A stretch of 51,718 nt of DNA from JABDKJ01 sp964609215 (GTDB lineage: Bacteria; Bacteroidota; Bacteroidia; Flavobacteriales_D; JABDKJ01). The notes under the pieces are model-generated. The model saw nothing but the letters and a program-made list of their open reading frames with translations, searched no databases and had not been told where the DNA came from. Positions within the stretch are counted from its first letter, which is position 1. Each line of letters begins with the position of its first letter. The stretch spans positions 1 to 51,718 of the forward strand of contig CAZSQZ010000021.1 in the NCBI GenBank assembly GCA_964609215.1. The letters run 5' to 3'. The translations under genes were made by a program, and so were the position numbers. Shown in pieces: positions 27,834-36,407 of this stretch.

Positions 27834-29729
27834 CTAATAAGCGCGCTGATTGACCCCTTTATAATAATTAATAAAGGCTTTATTCACCACTTTGTTTCCT
27901 CCAGGTGTTGGATAATCTCCTGAAAAATACCAATCTCCTAAGTTATTCGGACAAGACTCATGCAAGCCACTTAATGATTGATAGATGATTTGGACATTTG
28001 CTTTTATACCCTCTGGTTTTAGTAGCTCGGCAATCTTCATTGAAATTTCTTCCGGAGTAAATGGAGCATAAATTTCTTTGACATGATTGACAATCTCTTC
28101 TTTTGGAGTATTCAACTGTGCCTCACACTTCTCAAAAACCTGATCTATGATATATGTCATTCCATTTTCTTTCAACAGAGTAATCGCAGCTTGAAAGGCA
28201 ATGAAGTCACCCAGTTTTGCCATGTCTATACCATAACAATCTGGGTAGCGTATCTGAGGTGCAGAGGAAAGAACAATAATATTTTTTGGCCCCAATCGAT
28301 CTAATATTTTCAGAATACTTTGTTTCAAAGTTGTTCCTCTTACAATAGAGTCATCAATTACAACCAGATTATCTCCATCTTTAATGGTGCCATAGGTTAT
28401 GTCATAAACATGTGCAACCATATCATCACGATCCTCATCTTGTGTGATGAAAGTCCTCAGCTTAGCATCCTTGATGGCAATCTTGTCAGTTCTCGGTCTT
28501 AGGCTTAAAATTTCTGTGAGCGCATCTTCATCATTGATATCAATAGCTTGAATTCTCCTTTTTTTCTCTGCATTTAGGTGGTCTTCCATTCCCTTAACCA
28601 AGCCATAGTAGCTAACCTCTGCAGTATTAGGGATAAATGAGAAAACAGTGTTTTTTAAATCGTGATCAATGACTTCCAATACCTTTGGAACCAATTTTCT
28701 GCCCAACATTTGGCGCTCCTGATAAATGTCGTAATCATTTCCTCTGGAGAAATAGATGCGTTCAAAAGAACAAGCTTTTCTTTCACCGGGTTTTTTAACC
28801 TCAAAAATATCGGTGTCCCCATTCTTTTTGATCCCAATTGCATGGCCAGGAGGTAATTCTTTAATTCTATCCCTTTTAACATTGAAAGCCGTTTGAATAA
28901 CGGGTCTTTCAGAAGTTACGACAACAACTTCCTCGTTCTCGAAATAGTATGCCGGTCGAATTCCATTGGGGTCTCTCAACACAAAAGCATCTCCATGACC
29001 AAACATTCCAGCCATCACATAACCACCGTCCCAATCCATTGCTGAGTTTTCTAGAATGGATCGAATACTCAATTGTTCGGCAATTTTGCTGCTAATTTCA
29101 ATATTGCTTAGTCCTTGATCTTTGAACTGTTGGAAAAGTCGTTCATTCTCATCATCCAAAAAATGACCAATTTTTTCAAGTACTGTTACCGTGTCCGATT
29201 TTTGTTTTGGATGTTGTCCTATATTAATGAGTAAGTTGAAGAGTTCATCTACATTGGTTAAGTTGAAATTTCCAGCAACTACTAGGTTTCTGGTCATCCA
29301 ATTATTTTGACGCAAAAAGGGATGACAACTTTCAATGTGATTTTTACCATAAGTGCCATATCTCAGATGTCCCAGAAATAACTCACCAGTGAAAGGTGCA
29401 TTTTTTTTGAGCCAATTTACATCCTTTACTTTATCAGGATTCTTTTCGAGGATTTCAGCAAAGCGACCATTGACATGATCAAAAATGTCCTTTAAAGGCT
29501 TTTGGTCAATGGATCTTTTTCGCGAAATATACCTCTGTCCAGGTTCAACATCAAACTTAATGCTAGCAATTCCCGCGCCATCCTGACCGCGATTATGTTG
29601 CTTTTCCATTAATAAATACAGCTTATTTACTCCGTAAAAAGGCGTTCCGTATTTATCCAGATAAAATTGAAGGGGTTTTTTAAGTCTTAAGAGTGCAATT
29701 CCGCACTCATGCTTTATAGCGTCACTCAT
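27834..29729 (-). CDS. purF: Amidophosphoribosyltransferase, long Bacteroidota form
   Basis: 631 residues, longer than the ~500 of E. coli PurF, as usual in this phylum. It commits PRPP to purine synthesis using glutamine amide nitrogen. Cys9 (after MSDAIKHE) is the expected N-terminal nucleophile after removal of a short propeptide. The PRPP-binding loop appears as VVIDDSIVRGTTLKQ. The extra length includes insertions in the glutaminase half and the C-terminus. A well-matched promoter lies just upstream. Downstream, a 221-nt convergent gap to the ABC permease holds no clear terminator. Confidence 0.95.
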   Translation of the reverse strand: MSDAIKHECGIALLRLKKPLQFYLDKYGTPFYGVNKLYLLMEKQHNRGQDGAGIASIKFDVEPGQRYISRKRSIDQKPLKDIFDHVNGRFAEILEKNPDKVKDVNWLKKNAPFTGELFLGHLRYGTYGKNHIESCHPFLRQNNWMTRNLVVAGNFNLTNVDELFNLLINIGQHPKQKSDTVTVLEKIGHFLDDENERLFQQFKDQGLSNIEISSKIAEQLSIRSILENSAMDWDGGYVMAGMFGHGDAFVLRDPNGIRPAYYFENEEVVVVTSERPVIQTAFNVKRDRIKELPPGHAIGIKKNGDTDIFEVKKPGERKACSFERIYFSRGNDYDIYQERQMLGRKLVPKVLEVIDHDLKNTVFSFIPNTAEVSYYGLVKGMEDHLNAEKKRRIQAIDINDEDALTEILSLRPRTDKIAIKDAKLRTFITQDEDRDDMVAHVYDITYGTIKDGDNLVVIDDSIVRGTTLKQSILKILDRLGPKNIIVLSSAPQIRYPDCYGIDMAKLGDFIAFQAAITLLKENGMTYIIDQVFEKCEAQLNTPKEEIVNHVKEIYAPFTPEEISMKIAELLKPEGIKANVQIIYQSLSGLHESCPNNLGDWYFSGDYPTPGGNKVVNKAFINYYKGVNQRAY

Positions 29730-29744
29730 TGCTCAAATCGAACA

Positions 29745-29776
29745 CAAAGATATTTCATTTCTAGGGTTTTGGCAAG
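29745..29776 (-). promoter_or_regulatory. Candidate purF promoter
   Basis: On the minus strand, CTTG (29773-29776) and TATCTTTG (29745-29752) are 20 nt apart. The -7 box is a perfect TAnnTTTG and the -33 box has one mismatch to TTTG. The start would be near 29739, giving a leader of only about 10 nt before the purF ATG at 29729. Confidence 0.55.
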
Positions 29777-29806
29777 GATTGTTAATGAATAGGATTGATT
29801 TCTTAA

Positions 29807-30334
29807 TTAAACAAATCTTTCATCTGCCTCCATCACCTCTGCACAGTTCTTACAGGTTCTTTTCTGGGGGTCTGAGTAGAAATCCTTAAATCTCGGAAGG
29901 AAATCCTTTTCTATGTTGGTGAGTTGAAAGTATGATTCATGCAATTTTTCATTGCAGTTGTCACAGAACCATAGGAGGCCATCCCTCTCTTCTTTTGTTC
30001 TTTTGCATTCAATTACCAATCCTATAGATCCTTCAGAACGCATGGGTGAGTGTGGAACTTTTGCGGGCAATAAGAACATTTCACCTTCTTTAATAGAAAT
30101 GTCAACAGCTTTTCCATCTTCCTGAATCCTCACATTAATGTCTCCTTCTAATTGATAAAACAATTCCTCTGTCTCATTATAATGGTAATCCTTTCTGGCA
30201 TTAGGCCCAGCAACGATCATTACAATATAATCTCCAGCATCCTTATACAGATTTCTGTTTCCAACAGGCGGCTTTAACTCATCTCTGTTTTCATCAATCC
30301 ATTTTTGTAAATTAAAAGGTCTTCTTATTGCCAT
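29807..30334 (-). CDS. nbaC: 3-Hydroxyanthranilate 3,4-dioxygenase
   Basis: 175 residues, the length of bacterial enzymes that open the ring of 3-hydroxyanthranilate in the kynurenine pathway (giving quinolinate for NAD, or catabolism). The cupin iron site is His51, Glu57 and His95. The rubredoxin-like second metal site of bacterial forms is present as Cys124/Cys127 and Cys161/Cys164. No other kynurenine gene is in the window, so it acts with enzymes encoded elsewhere. It sits 77 nt upstream of purF on the same strand, but purF has its own promoter candidate. Confidence 0.93.
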   Translation of the reverse strand: MAIRRPFNLQKWIDENRDELKPPVGNRNLYKDAGDYIVMIVAGPNARKDYHYNETEELFYQLEGDINVRIQEDGKAVDISIKEGEMFLLPAKVPHSPMRSEGSIGLVIECKRTKEERDGLLWFCDNCNEKLHESYFQLTNIEKDFLPRFKDFYSDPQKRTCKNCAEVMEADERFV

Positions 30335-30442
30335 TTGAAATTCTTTGTCCTAAAGATAGGAACAAAGCTCAATCAAAATCAAAATTTTAATCAAAAGAAT
30401 CTTTTGGGAAATCGATCTGCCCCTTGTAGATTATGGGCTATC

Positions 30443-31126
30443 TTAGAAAGCCAGTGTCAATCCAACTTTTGGAATAATAGCATCTGTTTCAGATGTTATC
30501 ATATCAAAAGAAGTGCTTCCATCAGCATTGATTATGATACTGTCCTTATCTATATAAGACGCATTTCCGCCCTTCAATTTTTGAAAACCAATATCAAACA
30601 TGAGATTTCTATTGAGGGATAGCATCATTCCACCTCCCCATCCATAACTAAAAGATAAATTTTTGGATGCGACATTTATCTGTTGCTGGGCAAAACCCTC
30701 AAGATCATTGTAATCGAATATGCTTTTCGTTGTAAAATTTCTAAAGCCGGCATACCCATCTACATATATTCTAGCGGGACCATTAAAAGGGCTGAACCTA
30801 GCGAAGGCATGGTAGCTATTCACATTGCTTTTAACAGATAGGTCACCTGCAAGTAAGTTGTTGAAACCATCTTCAAAAGTAACCTGATCTCGCTCAGAAC
30901 CCATAGTGCTCCATGCCAGATCCATTCCTATTTCTATAGGTGAACGGTTGCCAGATGGAATGGCTATATGAGCTCCAATTCCAAGAGGAAGACCTCGATA
31001 ATTTTCCGCAAAAGTATTTTGAGGAATAGTTATTTGCGTGTTCACACCAATTGTAGGGCCTCCGCCTTGAGCGATTCCCGAAATGCTTGTGCCTATAAGC
31101 GCGATATATAGTATAACTCTTTTCAT
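30443..31126 (-). CDS. Secreted outer-membrane beta-barrel protein
   Basis: 227 residues with a signal peptide (MKRVILYIALIGTSISGIAQ). The rest alternates hydrophobic and polar residues with aromatic-rich strands (YHAFARFSPF, ARIYVDGYAGFRNF, LSFSYGWGGGMMLSL) and ends in Phe, the typical last residue of an outer-membrane barrel. An eight-strand barrel is likely. No specific function is recognisable. The long gap upstream separates it from nrdB. Confidence 0.75.
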   Translation of the reverse strand: MKRVILYIALIGTSISGIAQGGGPTIGVNTQITIPQNTFAENYRGLPLGIGAHIAIPSGNRSPIEIGMDLAWSTMGSERDQVTFEDGFNNLLAGDLSVKSNVNSYHAFARFSPFNGPARIYVDGYAGFRNFTTKSIFDYNDLEGFAQQQINVASKNLSFSYGWGGGMMLSLNRNLMFDIGFQKLKGGNASYIDKDSIIINADGSTSFDMITSETDAIIPKVGLTLAF

Positions 31127-31189
31127 ATAGTGGCATTTGTTACTGTAATAGACAATAGGCGTGCCAAAACGAAAATTTTGTTTAAAATT

Positions 31190-31490
31190 ATGTGACTTCT
31201 CAGGGGTATTTGCGTCATTTTCACATTTTGATCCACATTGAGAACTTAAAACGGATTTCGTTATATGCTGAATTTATGGGGTTGAATTATGCATCAAGCC
31301 TTCTAAACTAATTTTGCTCTTAAGGTGTCCATTATGAGCTCGATATTTTGAACAATTGATGCCAATAATTTCTTTCTTTTTTCAAGTTTAAGAAATTGTT
31401 AATGGCTTATAATATTGTCTAGCAGTTGTCAAATAAGGGCTTGAGCAAAACCAGCGAAAATCATGTGAATAACTTCGGACAAATGTGAAT
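31190..31490. promoter_or_regulatory. Cluster of DnaA-box-like motifs upstream of nrdB
   Basis: 31464-31472 is TGTGAATAA, i.e. TTATTCACA on the minus strand, an exact match to TTATNCACA. 31217-31225 (ATTTTCACA) and 31229-31237 (TGATCCACA) each differ by one base if W is allowed at position 3. The octamer ATGTGAAT occurs twice in direct orientation at 31463-31470 and 31483-31490, exactly 20 bp apart, and ATGTGACT occurs at 31190-31197. DnaA control of nrd genes is known in other bacteria; here it is only inferred. Confidence 0.45.
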
Positions 31491-31534
31491 TGTTTTGCGT
31501 TGTGACCACGAATTATTTTTTCAATTTTTGTTCT

Positions 31535-31569
31535 CCTGCTAAACCGCAATTCTTAGCAGGATTTTTTTT
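31535..31569 (+). terminator. Intrinsic terminator in the nrdB leader
   Basis: CCTGCTAA (31535-31542) and TTAGCAGG (31553-31560) form a perfect 8-bp stem with a 10-nt loop, followed by A and eight T. No coding sequence on the plus strand precedes it, which points to a small RNA or to attenuation of nrdB. Confidence 0.8.
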
Positions 31570-31596
31570 CTCGACATCCTTCTAAATTTTAAAAAA

Positions 31597-31610
31597 TGCC
31601 GCCAGCGGCA
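31597..31610. repeat. GC-rich palindrome in the nrdB leader
   Basis: TGCCGC and GCGGCA flank a 2-nt CA centre. It is GC-rich in an AT-rich setting and resembles the short dispersed palindromes at 40545, 42515 and 42567. Confidence 0.6.
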
Positions 31611-31676
31611 AGGGGGAATTGTCACCTTTAATTTGAAGTAATTGCAAGAATAATTAATCAGCAAAGAAGAGAGCAA

Positions 31677-32726
31677 ATGGAAGAATTCGCAAAAGAAAAA
31701 CAAATTTCACTGGAGCAAAACATCAATGAGGTATTGCCAAAGAAAACACAACTGGAGGAACCTATTTTAACAGATAATCCCAATCGATTTGTTTTATTTC
31801 CTATTGAGCACAATGATATATGGCAACATTATAAACATGCTGAAGCTTGTTTTTGGACTGCGGAAGAAATTGATTTAGAGCCAGATTTAGTAGACTGGGA
31901 AAACAAATTAAATGATGACGAGCGTCATTTCATCAAACACGTTCTGGCATTCTTTGCTGCCAGTGACGGAATTGTCAATGAGAATCTTGCGGAAAATTTC
32001 GTTTCTGAAGTACAGTACACAGAGGCTAAATTCTTTTATGGTTTCCAGATTATGATGGAGAATATCCATTCTGAAACCTACTCTCTATTAATAGACACAT
32101 ATATAAAAGACAAAGCAGAAAAAGATCATTTATTCCGAGCTATTGAAACACTAGATTGTGTTAAGAAAAAGGCTGATTGGGCACTTAAATGGATAGATAA
32201 TGGATCTTATGCTGAGCGTTTGATTGCCTTTGCTGCAGTGGAGGGAATATTCTTCTCTGGTTCGTTTTGTTCTATCTTTTGGATGAAGAAAAGAGGCCTA
32301 ATGCCTGGATTAACATTCTCTAATGAATTAATTTCTCGAGACGAAGGAATGCATTGCGATTTTGCTTGTATGTTGTACAAGGATCATTTAGTAAATCAAT
32401 TACCAAAACAACAAGTAAAAGACATCATTACAAATGCAGTTGAAATAGAGAAGGAATTCGTTACTGACGCTTTGCCAGTTCGTTTGATTGGAATGAATGC
32501 AGAATTAATGTGTCAATACATAGAATTTGTAGCAGATAGATTGATTTATGAATTAATAGGAGAGAAAGTTTACAATGCAAGTAATCCATTTGATTTTATG
32601 GAGATGATTGCCATTGAAGGAAAAACTAACTTCTTTGAAAAGCGGGTTGCGGAATACCAGAAATCGGGAGTTGCTTCGACAGACGGTTCTTCAAATCATG
32701 CATTTTCAATGGACGAAGACTTTTAG
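31677..32726 (+). CDS. nrdB: Class Ia ribonucleotide reductase, beta subunit
   Basis: 349 residues. It carries the metal-radical cofactor used by NrdA to reduce ribonucleotides. Glu128, His131 and Tyr135 (ENIHSETY) reproduce the E-x2-H-x3-Y spacing of E. coli Glu115/His118/Tyr122, so the radical tyrosine is kept. The second E-x2-H is in SRDEGMHCDF. The last residues (HAFSMDEDF) are the acidic tail that docks to NrdA. It precedes nrdA by 43 nt and both are probably expressed from the long upstream leader. Confidence 0.97.
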   Translation: MEEFAKEKQISLEQNINEVLPKKTQLEEPILTDNPNRFVLFPIEHNDIWQHYKHAEACFWTAEEIDLEPDLVDWENKLNDDERHFIKHVLAFFAASDGIVNENLAENFVSEVQYTEAKFFYGFQIMMENIHSETYSLLIDTYIKDKAEKDHLFRAIETLDCVKKKADWALKWIDNGSYAERLIAFAAVEGIFFSGSFCSIFWMKKRGLMPGLTFSNELISRDEGMHCDFACMLYKDHLVNQLPKQQVKDIITNAVEIEKEFVTDALPVRLIGMNAELMCQYIEFVADRLIYELIGEKVYNASNPFDFMEMIAIEGKTNFFEKRVAEYQKSGVASTDGSSNHAFSMDEDF

Positions 32727-32769
32727 AGAAAATCAATATCAACAACAACAATAAATCAAACGCTAAAAT

Positions 32770-35148
32770 ATGTTCGTAGTAAAAAGAGACGGAAGACAAG
32801 AGTCGGTTAAATTCGACAAGATTACTGCACGGATTAAAAAGCTGTGCTATGGCTTAAACCCAATAGTTGAACCTGAAAAAGTTGCCATGAAGGTAATTAA
32901 GGGAATATATGAGGGTGTTTCTACTACTGAATTAGATAACCTAGCTGCTGAAACAGCAGCAACCTTAACAGTAACGCATCCAGATTATGCGCTACTTGCT
33001 TCTCGTATTGCTGTGTCTAACTTACACAAAAACACGAAGAAGTCTTTTTCTCAGGTAATGACAGATTTATATGAATATGTAGATCCCGTTACTAATAATC
33101 CTGCGTCTTTACTTGCAGATGATGTTTATAAGATTATTCAAGAAAATGCCAGTCAATTAGATTCTACTATCATTTATGATAGAGATTTTAGTTATGACTA
33201 TTTTGGCTTTAAAACCTTGGAAAGATCTTATCTGCTTAAGTTAAAAGGAGAAGTAGCAGAACGACCACAACAAATGTTAATGAGAGTGGCAATAGGAATT
33301 CATAAGGAAGATATTGATTCAGCTATTGAGACTTATAATTTAATGTCTGAAGGATGGTTTACCCATGCAACACCTACCTTGTTTAATGCTGGGACACCTA
33401 AACCGCAAATGTCTTCTTGCTTTCTTTTGACAATGAAAGAAGACAGTATTCAAGGTATATATGATACCTTGAGTCAATGTGCAAAGATTAGTCAGAGTGC
33501 TGGAGGTATTGGTTTAGCTATTCATGATATAAGAGCAAAAGGTTCTTATATAAAAGGAACCAATGGTACTTCAAATGGAATTGTTCCAATGTTGAGAGTA
33601 TTCAATGATACTGCAAGATATGTAGATCAAGGTGGTGGAAAAAGAAAAGGAAGTTTTGCGATCTATATGGAACCTTGGCATGCAGACATTAATGACTTCT
33701 TAGACTTGAAAAAGAATCATGGAAAAGAAGAAGCAAGAGCAAGAGATTTATTCTATGCAATGTGGACTCCAGATTTGTTCATGAAAAGGGTAGAAGAAAA
33801 TAGTGAGTGGACCTTGATGTGTCCAAATGAATGCCCAGGACTTTCTGATACCTATGGAGCAGAGTTTGAAGCTTTATATACAAAGTATGAGACGGAAGGA
33901 AAGGGAAGAAAGACCATAAAGGCGAGAGATCTTTGGAATAAAATCTGTGAATCTCAGATAGAAACAGGTACACCTTACATGTTATATAAGGATGCTGCTA
34001 ATGAAAAATCAAACCAAAAGAATTTAGGGACTATAAAGTCTTCTAACCTTTGTACAGAGATAATGGAGTACACTGCTCCAGATGAGGTAGCCGTTTGCAA
34101 CTTAGCTTCTTTAGCACTTCCAAAGTTTATTGACGAAGGTAAATTTGATCATGATAAATTATTCAAAGTGGCTTATCAAGCGACAATGAATTTGAATAAG
34201 ATTATTGATTATAATTATTACCCAGTAGAGGAAGCGAGAAATTCAAATATGCGTCACCGTCCGATTGGAATTGGTGTGCAAGGATTGGCAGATACCTTTA
34301 TTCTAATGCGTTATCCATTTGATTCTCCAGAAGCCAGACAATTGAACAAAGATATCTTTGAGACGGTCTATTATGCTTCTTTGACTGCTTCTAAGGATTT
34401 AGCGAAGAAAGACGGACACTATGAGACTTTCCCTGGTTCTCCAGTTTCTCAAGGACAATTCCAATTTGATATGTGGGGTGTTACACCTTCAGATAGATGG
34501 GAATGGGATATCTTAAGAGAAGAAGTAAAGGAACACGGAGTAAGAAATTCATTGTTGCTGGCGCCAATGCCAACAGCAAGTACAGCCCAGATCTTAGGAA
34601 ACAATGAGTGTTTTGAGCCTTATACTTCCAACCTATATACAAGAAGAGTGCTTTCAGGTGAGTTTGTAGTGGTAAACAAACATTTATTGAGAGACTTAGT
34701 TAAGTTGGGTATCTGGAATGAGGAATTGAAATTGAAACTCATGCAAAGCAATGGTTCAGTTCAGGATATCGAAGAGATACCAGAGAACTTAAAGCAATTG
34801 TATAGAACTTCTTGGGAGATTAGCCAAAAAGCGATTATAGATATGGCTGCGGATAGAGGAGCTTATATTGATCAATCTCAGTCTTTGAACATCTTCATGC
34901 AAAATGCAAACCTGAGTAAATTGACTTCCATGCATTTCTACGGATGGAAAGCTGGATTGAAAACAGGAATGTATTACCTAAGAACCAAAGCAGCGGTAAA
35001 TGCGCTTAAAGGTTTAGGCATGGACGCGCAAAAGTTGAAGGAGATTGAAATGAGGTCAGAAGAACAACAAGCACAAGCAGAGTTAGAAGCCGCTCAAATG
35101 GCTTGCTCTATTGAGAATGGAGACGACTGCTTAATGTGTGGTTCTTGA
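32770..35148 (+). CDS. nrdA: Class Ia ribonucleotide reductase, alpha subunit
   Basis: 792 residues. An N-terminal ATP-cone (about residues 1-95, FVVKRDGRQESVKFDKI) gives allosteric on/off control by ATP and dATP. The catalytic barrel includes SSNLCTEIMEY, with the Asn-Cys-Glu of the radical site, and MPTASTAQILGNNE. The C-terminal CLMC is the redox-active Cys pair that re-reduces the active site. The final ~60 residues are rich in Glu, Gln and Ala. A strong terminator follows 48 nt after the stop. Confidence 0.97.
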   Translation: MFVVKRDGRQESVKFDKITARIKKLCYGLNPIVEPEKVAMKVIKGIYEGVSTTELDNLAAETAATLTVTHPDYALLASRIAVSNLHKNTKKSFSQVMTDLYEYVDPVTNNPASLLADDVYKIIQENASQLDSTIIYDRDFSYDYFGFKTLERSYLLKLKGEVAERPQQMLMRVAIGIHKEDIDSAIETYNLMSEGWFTHATPTLFNAGTPKPQMSSCFLLTMKEDSIQGIYDTLSQCAKISQSAGGIGLAIHDIRAKGSYIKGTNGTSNGIVPMLRVFNDTARYVDQGGGKRKGSFAIYMEPWHADINDFLDLKKNHGKEEARARDLFYAMWTPDLFMKRVEENSEWTLMCPNECPGLSDTYGAEFEALYTKYETEGKGRKTIKARDLWNKICESQIETGTPYMLYKDAANEKSNQKNLGTIKSSNLCTEIMEYTAPDEVAVCNLASLALPKFIDEGKFDHDKLFKVAYQATMNLNKIIDYNYYPVEEARNSNMRHRPIGIGVQGLADTFILMRYPFDSPEARQLNKDIFETVYYASLTASKDLAKKDGHYETFPGSPVSQGQFQFDMWGVTPSDRWEWDILREEVKEHGVRNSLLLAPMPTASTAQILGNNECFEPYTSNLYTRRVLSGEFVVVNKHLLRDLVKLGIWNEELKLKLMQSNGSVQDIEEIPENLKQLYRTSWEISQKAIIDMAADRGAYIDQSQSLNIFMQNANLSKLTSMHFYGWKAGLKTGMYYLRTKAAVNALKGLGMDAQKLKEIEMRSEEQQAQAELEAAQMACSIENGDDCLMCGS

Positions 35149-35191
35149 TTTAAAAATCCCGCCTGCCGGAAGAGCAGGTTTATTATTGAAT

Positions 35192-35650
35192 TCAGAAAGC
35201 CCCTTCCACATCTGTGAAAGGGGCTTTTTTTATGGACCTTACCTGAATGAAACTTAGCCAGACCAAAGCAATCAATTTTAAAACTTCAAAGACTACATAT
35301 ACACTGTGCAGAGAACTATTGCTTCGCGTTTGTGTGCGAATGACCTCTTCTGTAATGGCATTCATTTCTGGCAATAGCCATATTCCTTGCAGAAAGACAA
35401 AGACAACCAAAAGTGTGACTAACATTCTATGTTTCAATGAAGCATTGATAAAAATGATTTCAATAAATAAAGGGATCAAGAAGAGCATCTCTATTTTGTT
35501 CATAATATTGAACAATACTTTACCCAAAGCAATTCCTTCAAAAACATCGATGCTCTCAACTTGAAACTTTAAAGGAGCCTCAAAAAAACTAATAGCAACC
35601 AAAAACCCCAACCAGAAAATGGAAACTGAAAAGAAGGGAAAGTGTTTCAT
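35192..35650 (-). CDS. Membrane protein, DUF4149-like
   Basis: 152 residues, four hydrophobic helices (FSVSIFWLGFLVAISFF, MLFLIPLFIEIIFI, MLVTLLVVFVFLQGIWLL, VYVVFEVLKLIALVWLSF). The FFEAPLKF after helix 1 and the LHSVYVVFEVLK before helix 4 resemble DUF4149/TMEM205-like proteins; this is tentative. It starts at 35650, sharing one base with the globin stop (TAATG), so it is the third gene of the globin operon. Its last ~10 codons (KKAPFTDVEGAF) are encoded by the nrdBA terminator hairpin. Confidence 0.7.
   Translation of the reverse strand: MKHFPFFSVSIFWLGFLVAISFFEAPLKFQVESIDVFEGIALGKVLFNIMNKIEMLFLIPLFIEIIFINASLKHRMLVTLLVVFVFLQGIWLLPEMNAITEEVIRTQTRSNSSLHSVYVVFEVLKLIALVWLSFIQVRSIKKAPFTDVEGAF
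35196..35231 (+). terminator. Intrinsic terminator of nrdBA
   Basis: A perfect 10-bp stem (35196-35205 with 35218-35227) is followed by T to 35231. On the minus strand there is no T run, so it acts mainly on the plus strand. It lies inside the last codons of the convergent membrane-protein gene. Confidence 0.88.
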
Positions 35651-36045
35651 TATCTAGATTTATCGATATGCAGAAAAATACCCGTTGACATTTTTCTAGC
35701 AGAAGTTTTGGCCTTCAATGCTTTTTCACCTTTAAAATATTCATCAATAGTTTCAAACCATAATTGCAGCCATCTTCCGAAATGTTCTTGAGAAAAGGAT
35801 TTAGCCATTTTTTGATCGGCCATAGCGTGTTTCAACATGGGATTTCCTTTATACACAATCTTTCCAAACAAATTCGTTTCCCAGAAATCGGTGAGTTTTT
35901 CAAAGTGATGTGGCCATTTCTCCTCTGCTATTATTGTATTGAATATAGGGCCGATCAATTCATCTTCTCTCACCTTGGAATAAAATCGAATGACTAAATG
36001 ATTTACATCTTCTCGAGTCTCTATTTCTCTTAAGGCTTTATTCAT
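35650..36045 (-). CDS. Group III truncated hemoglobin
   Basis: 131 residues from the ATG at 36045, which overlaps the stop of the upstream gene (ATGA); a longer frame to 36114 would run inside that gene and is rejected. The globin features are FYSKVREDELIGPIFN in the first helices, a WPHHFEKLTDFWETNLFG block, and the proximal heme ligand expected at His88 in FSQEHFGRW. Group III trHbs bind O2 and NO; roles in NO detoxification or microaerobic respiration are suspected. It is the middle gene of a three-gene operon facing a Crp/Fnr regulator. Confidence 0.9.
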   Translation of the reverse strand: MNKALREIETREDVNHLVIRFYSKVREDELIGPIFNTIIAEEKWPHHFEKLTDFWETNLFGKIVYKGNPMLKHAMADQKMAKSFSQEHFGRWLQLWFETIDEYFKGEKALKAKTSARKMSTGIFLHIDKSR

Positions 36046-36338
36046 TGGAGCAAAGCATAAGTGATAAAGATAGAAGAAACGCAAATTGAAGCAAGGAACG
36101 AGTATAGTACCCATTTCATAGAAGCCTGAGCAATAGCAATAACATTGGCTCCAAGAGTGAATATCAATACGATTGCAAATTCAAACGTATATTCATGTAA
36201 ATTAAGACTAAAAAGATAGAATGCGGCTATAGATCCTAAACAGCTTTGTGCAATTAAAGAAAGAGACATGAAACCAAAACGCTGTCTTTCTAATTCTTCC
36301 CAGGTTCCAAAGACTTGATTGATAATATTGTTTTCCAT
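36042..36338 (-). CDS. Small three-helix membrane protein preceding the globin
   Basis: 98 residues. A short soluble N-terminus (NQVFGTWEELERQRFG) leads into three hydrophobic segments covering most of the protein (FMSLSLIAQSCLGSIAAFYLF, FEFAIVLIFTLGANVIAIA, WVLYSFLASICVSSIFITYAL). I do not recognise a named family. It is the first gene after the FNR-like site and overlaps the globin start, so a role linked to NO or oxygen stress is inferred from context only. Confidence 0.75.
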   Translation of the reverse strand: MENNIINQVFGTWEELERQRFGFMSLSLIAQSCLGSIAAFYLFSLNLHEYTFEFAIVLIFTLGANVIAIAQASMKWVLYSFLASICVSSIFITYALLQ

Positions 36339-36362
36339 AATTATTTGATTTTCTTGATGAGG

Positions 36363-36407
36363 TAAAGCTAGAGCGACTGTTCCTCTTATTTTATGATCTA
36401 AATCATA
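36363..36407 (-). promoter_or_regulatory. FNR/Crp-like operator and candidate promoter of the globin operon
   Basis: TATGAT (36392-36397), spacer CTAA, ATCATA (36402-36407): a perfect 6-bp inverted repeat with 4-nt spacer, resembling the FNR box TTGAT-N4-ATCAA. On the minus strand a -7-like TAGCTTTA lies at 36363-36370. A start near 36357 would put the operator centre about 42 nt upstream, the class II activator position. Confidence 0.6.

Larger units (their letters stand above)
31127..31676. other. 550-bp leader between the beta-barrel gene and nrdB
   Basis: No plausible protein-coding frame. What I see: several DnaA-box-like motifs, a 7-bp inverted repeat (GCAAAAC 31445-31451, GTTTTGC 31492-31498), an intrinsic terminator at 31535-31569 with no gene in front of it, and a GC-rich palindrome at 31597-31610. 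The terminator sits 107 nt before nrdB, so the leader could hold a small RNA or act as an attenuator. I could not place a convincing promoter. Confidence 0.6.

Noticed and set aside
31127..31676. Cobalamin riboswitch or NrdR boxes in the nrdB leader
   Set aside because: I searched for the B12-box and for paired 16-bp NrdR palindromes and did not find either; the enzyme is a tyrosyl-radical class I, not B12-dependent.
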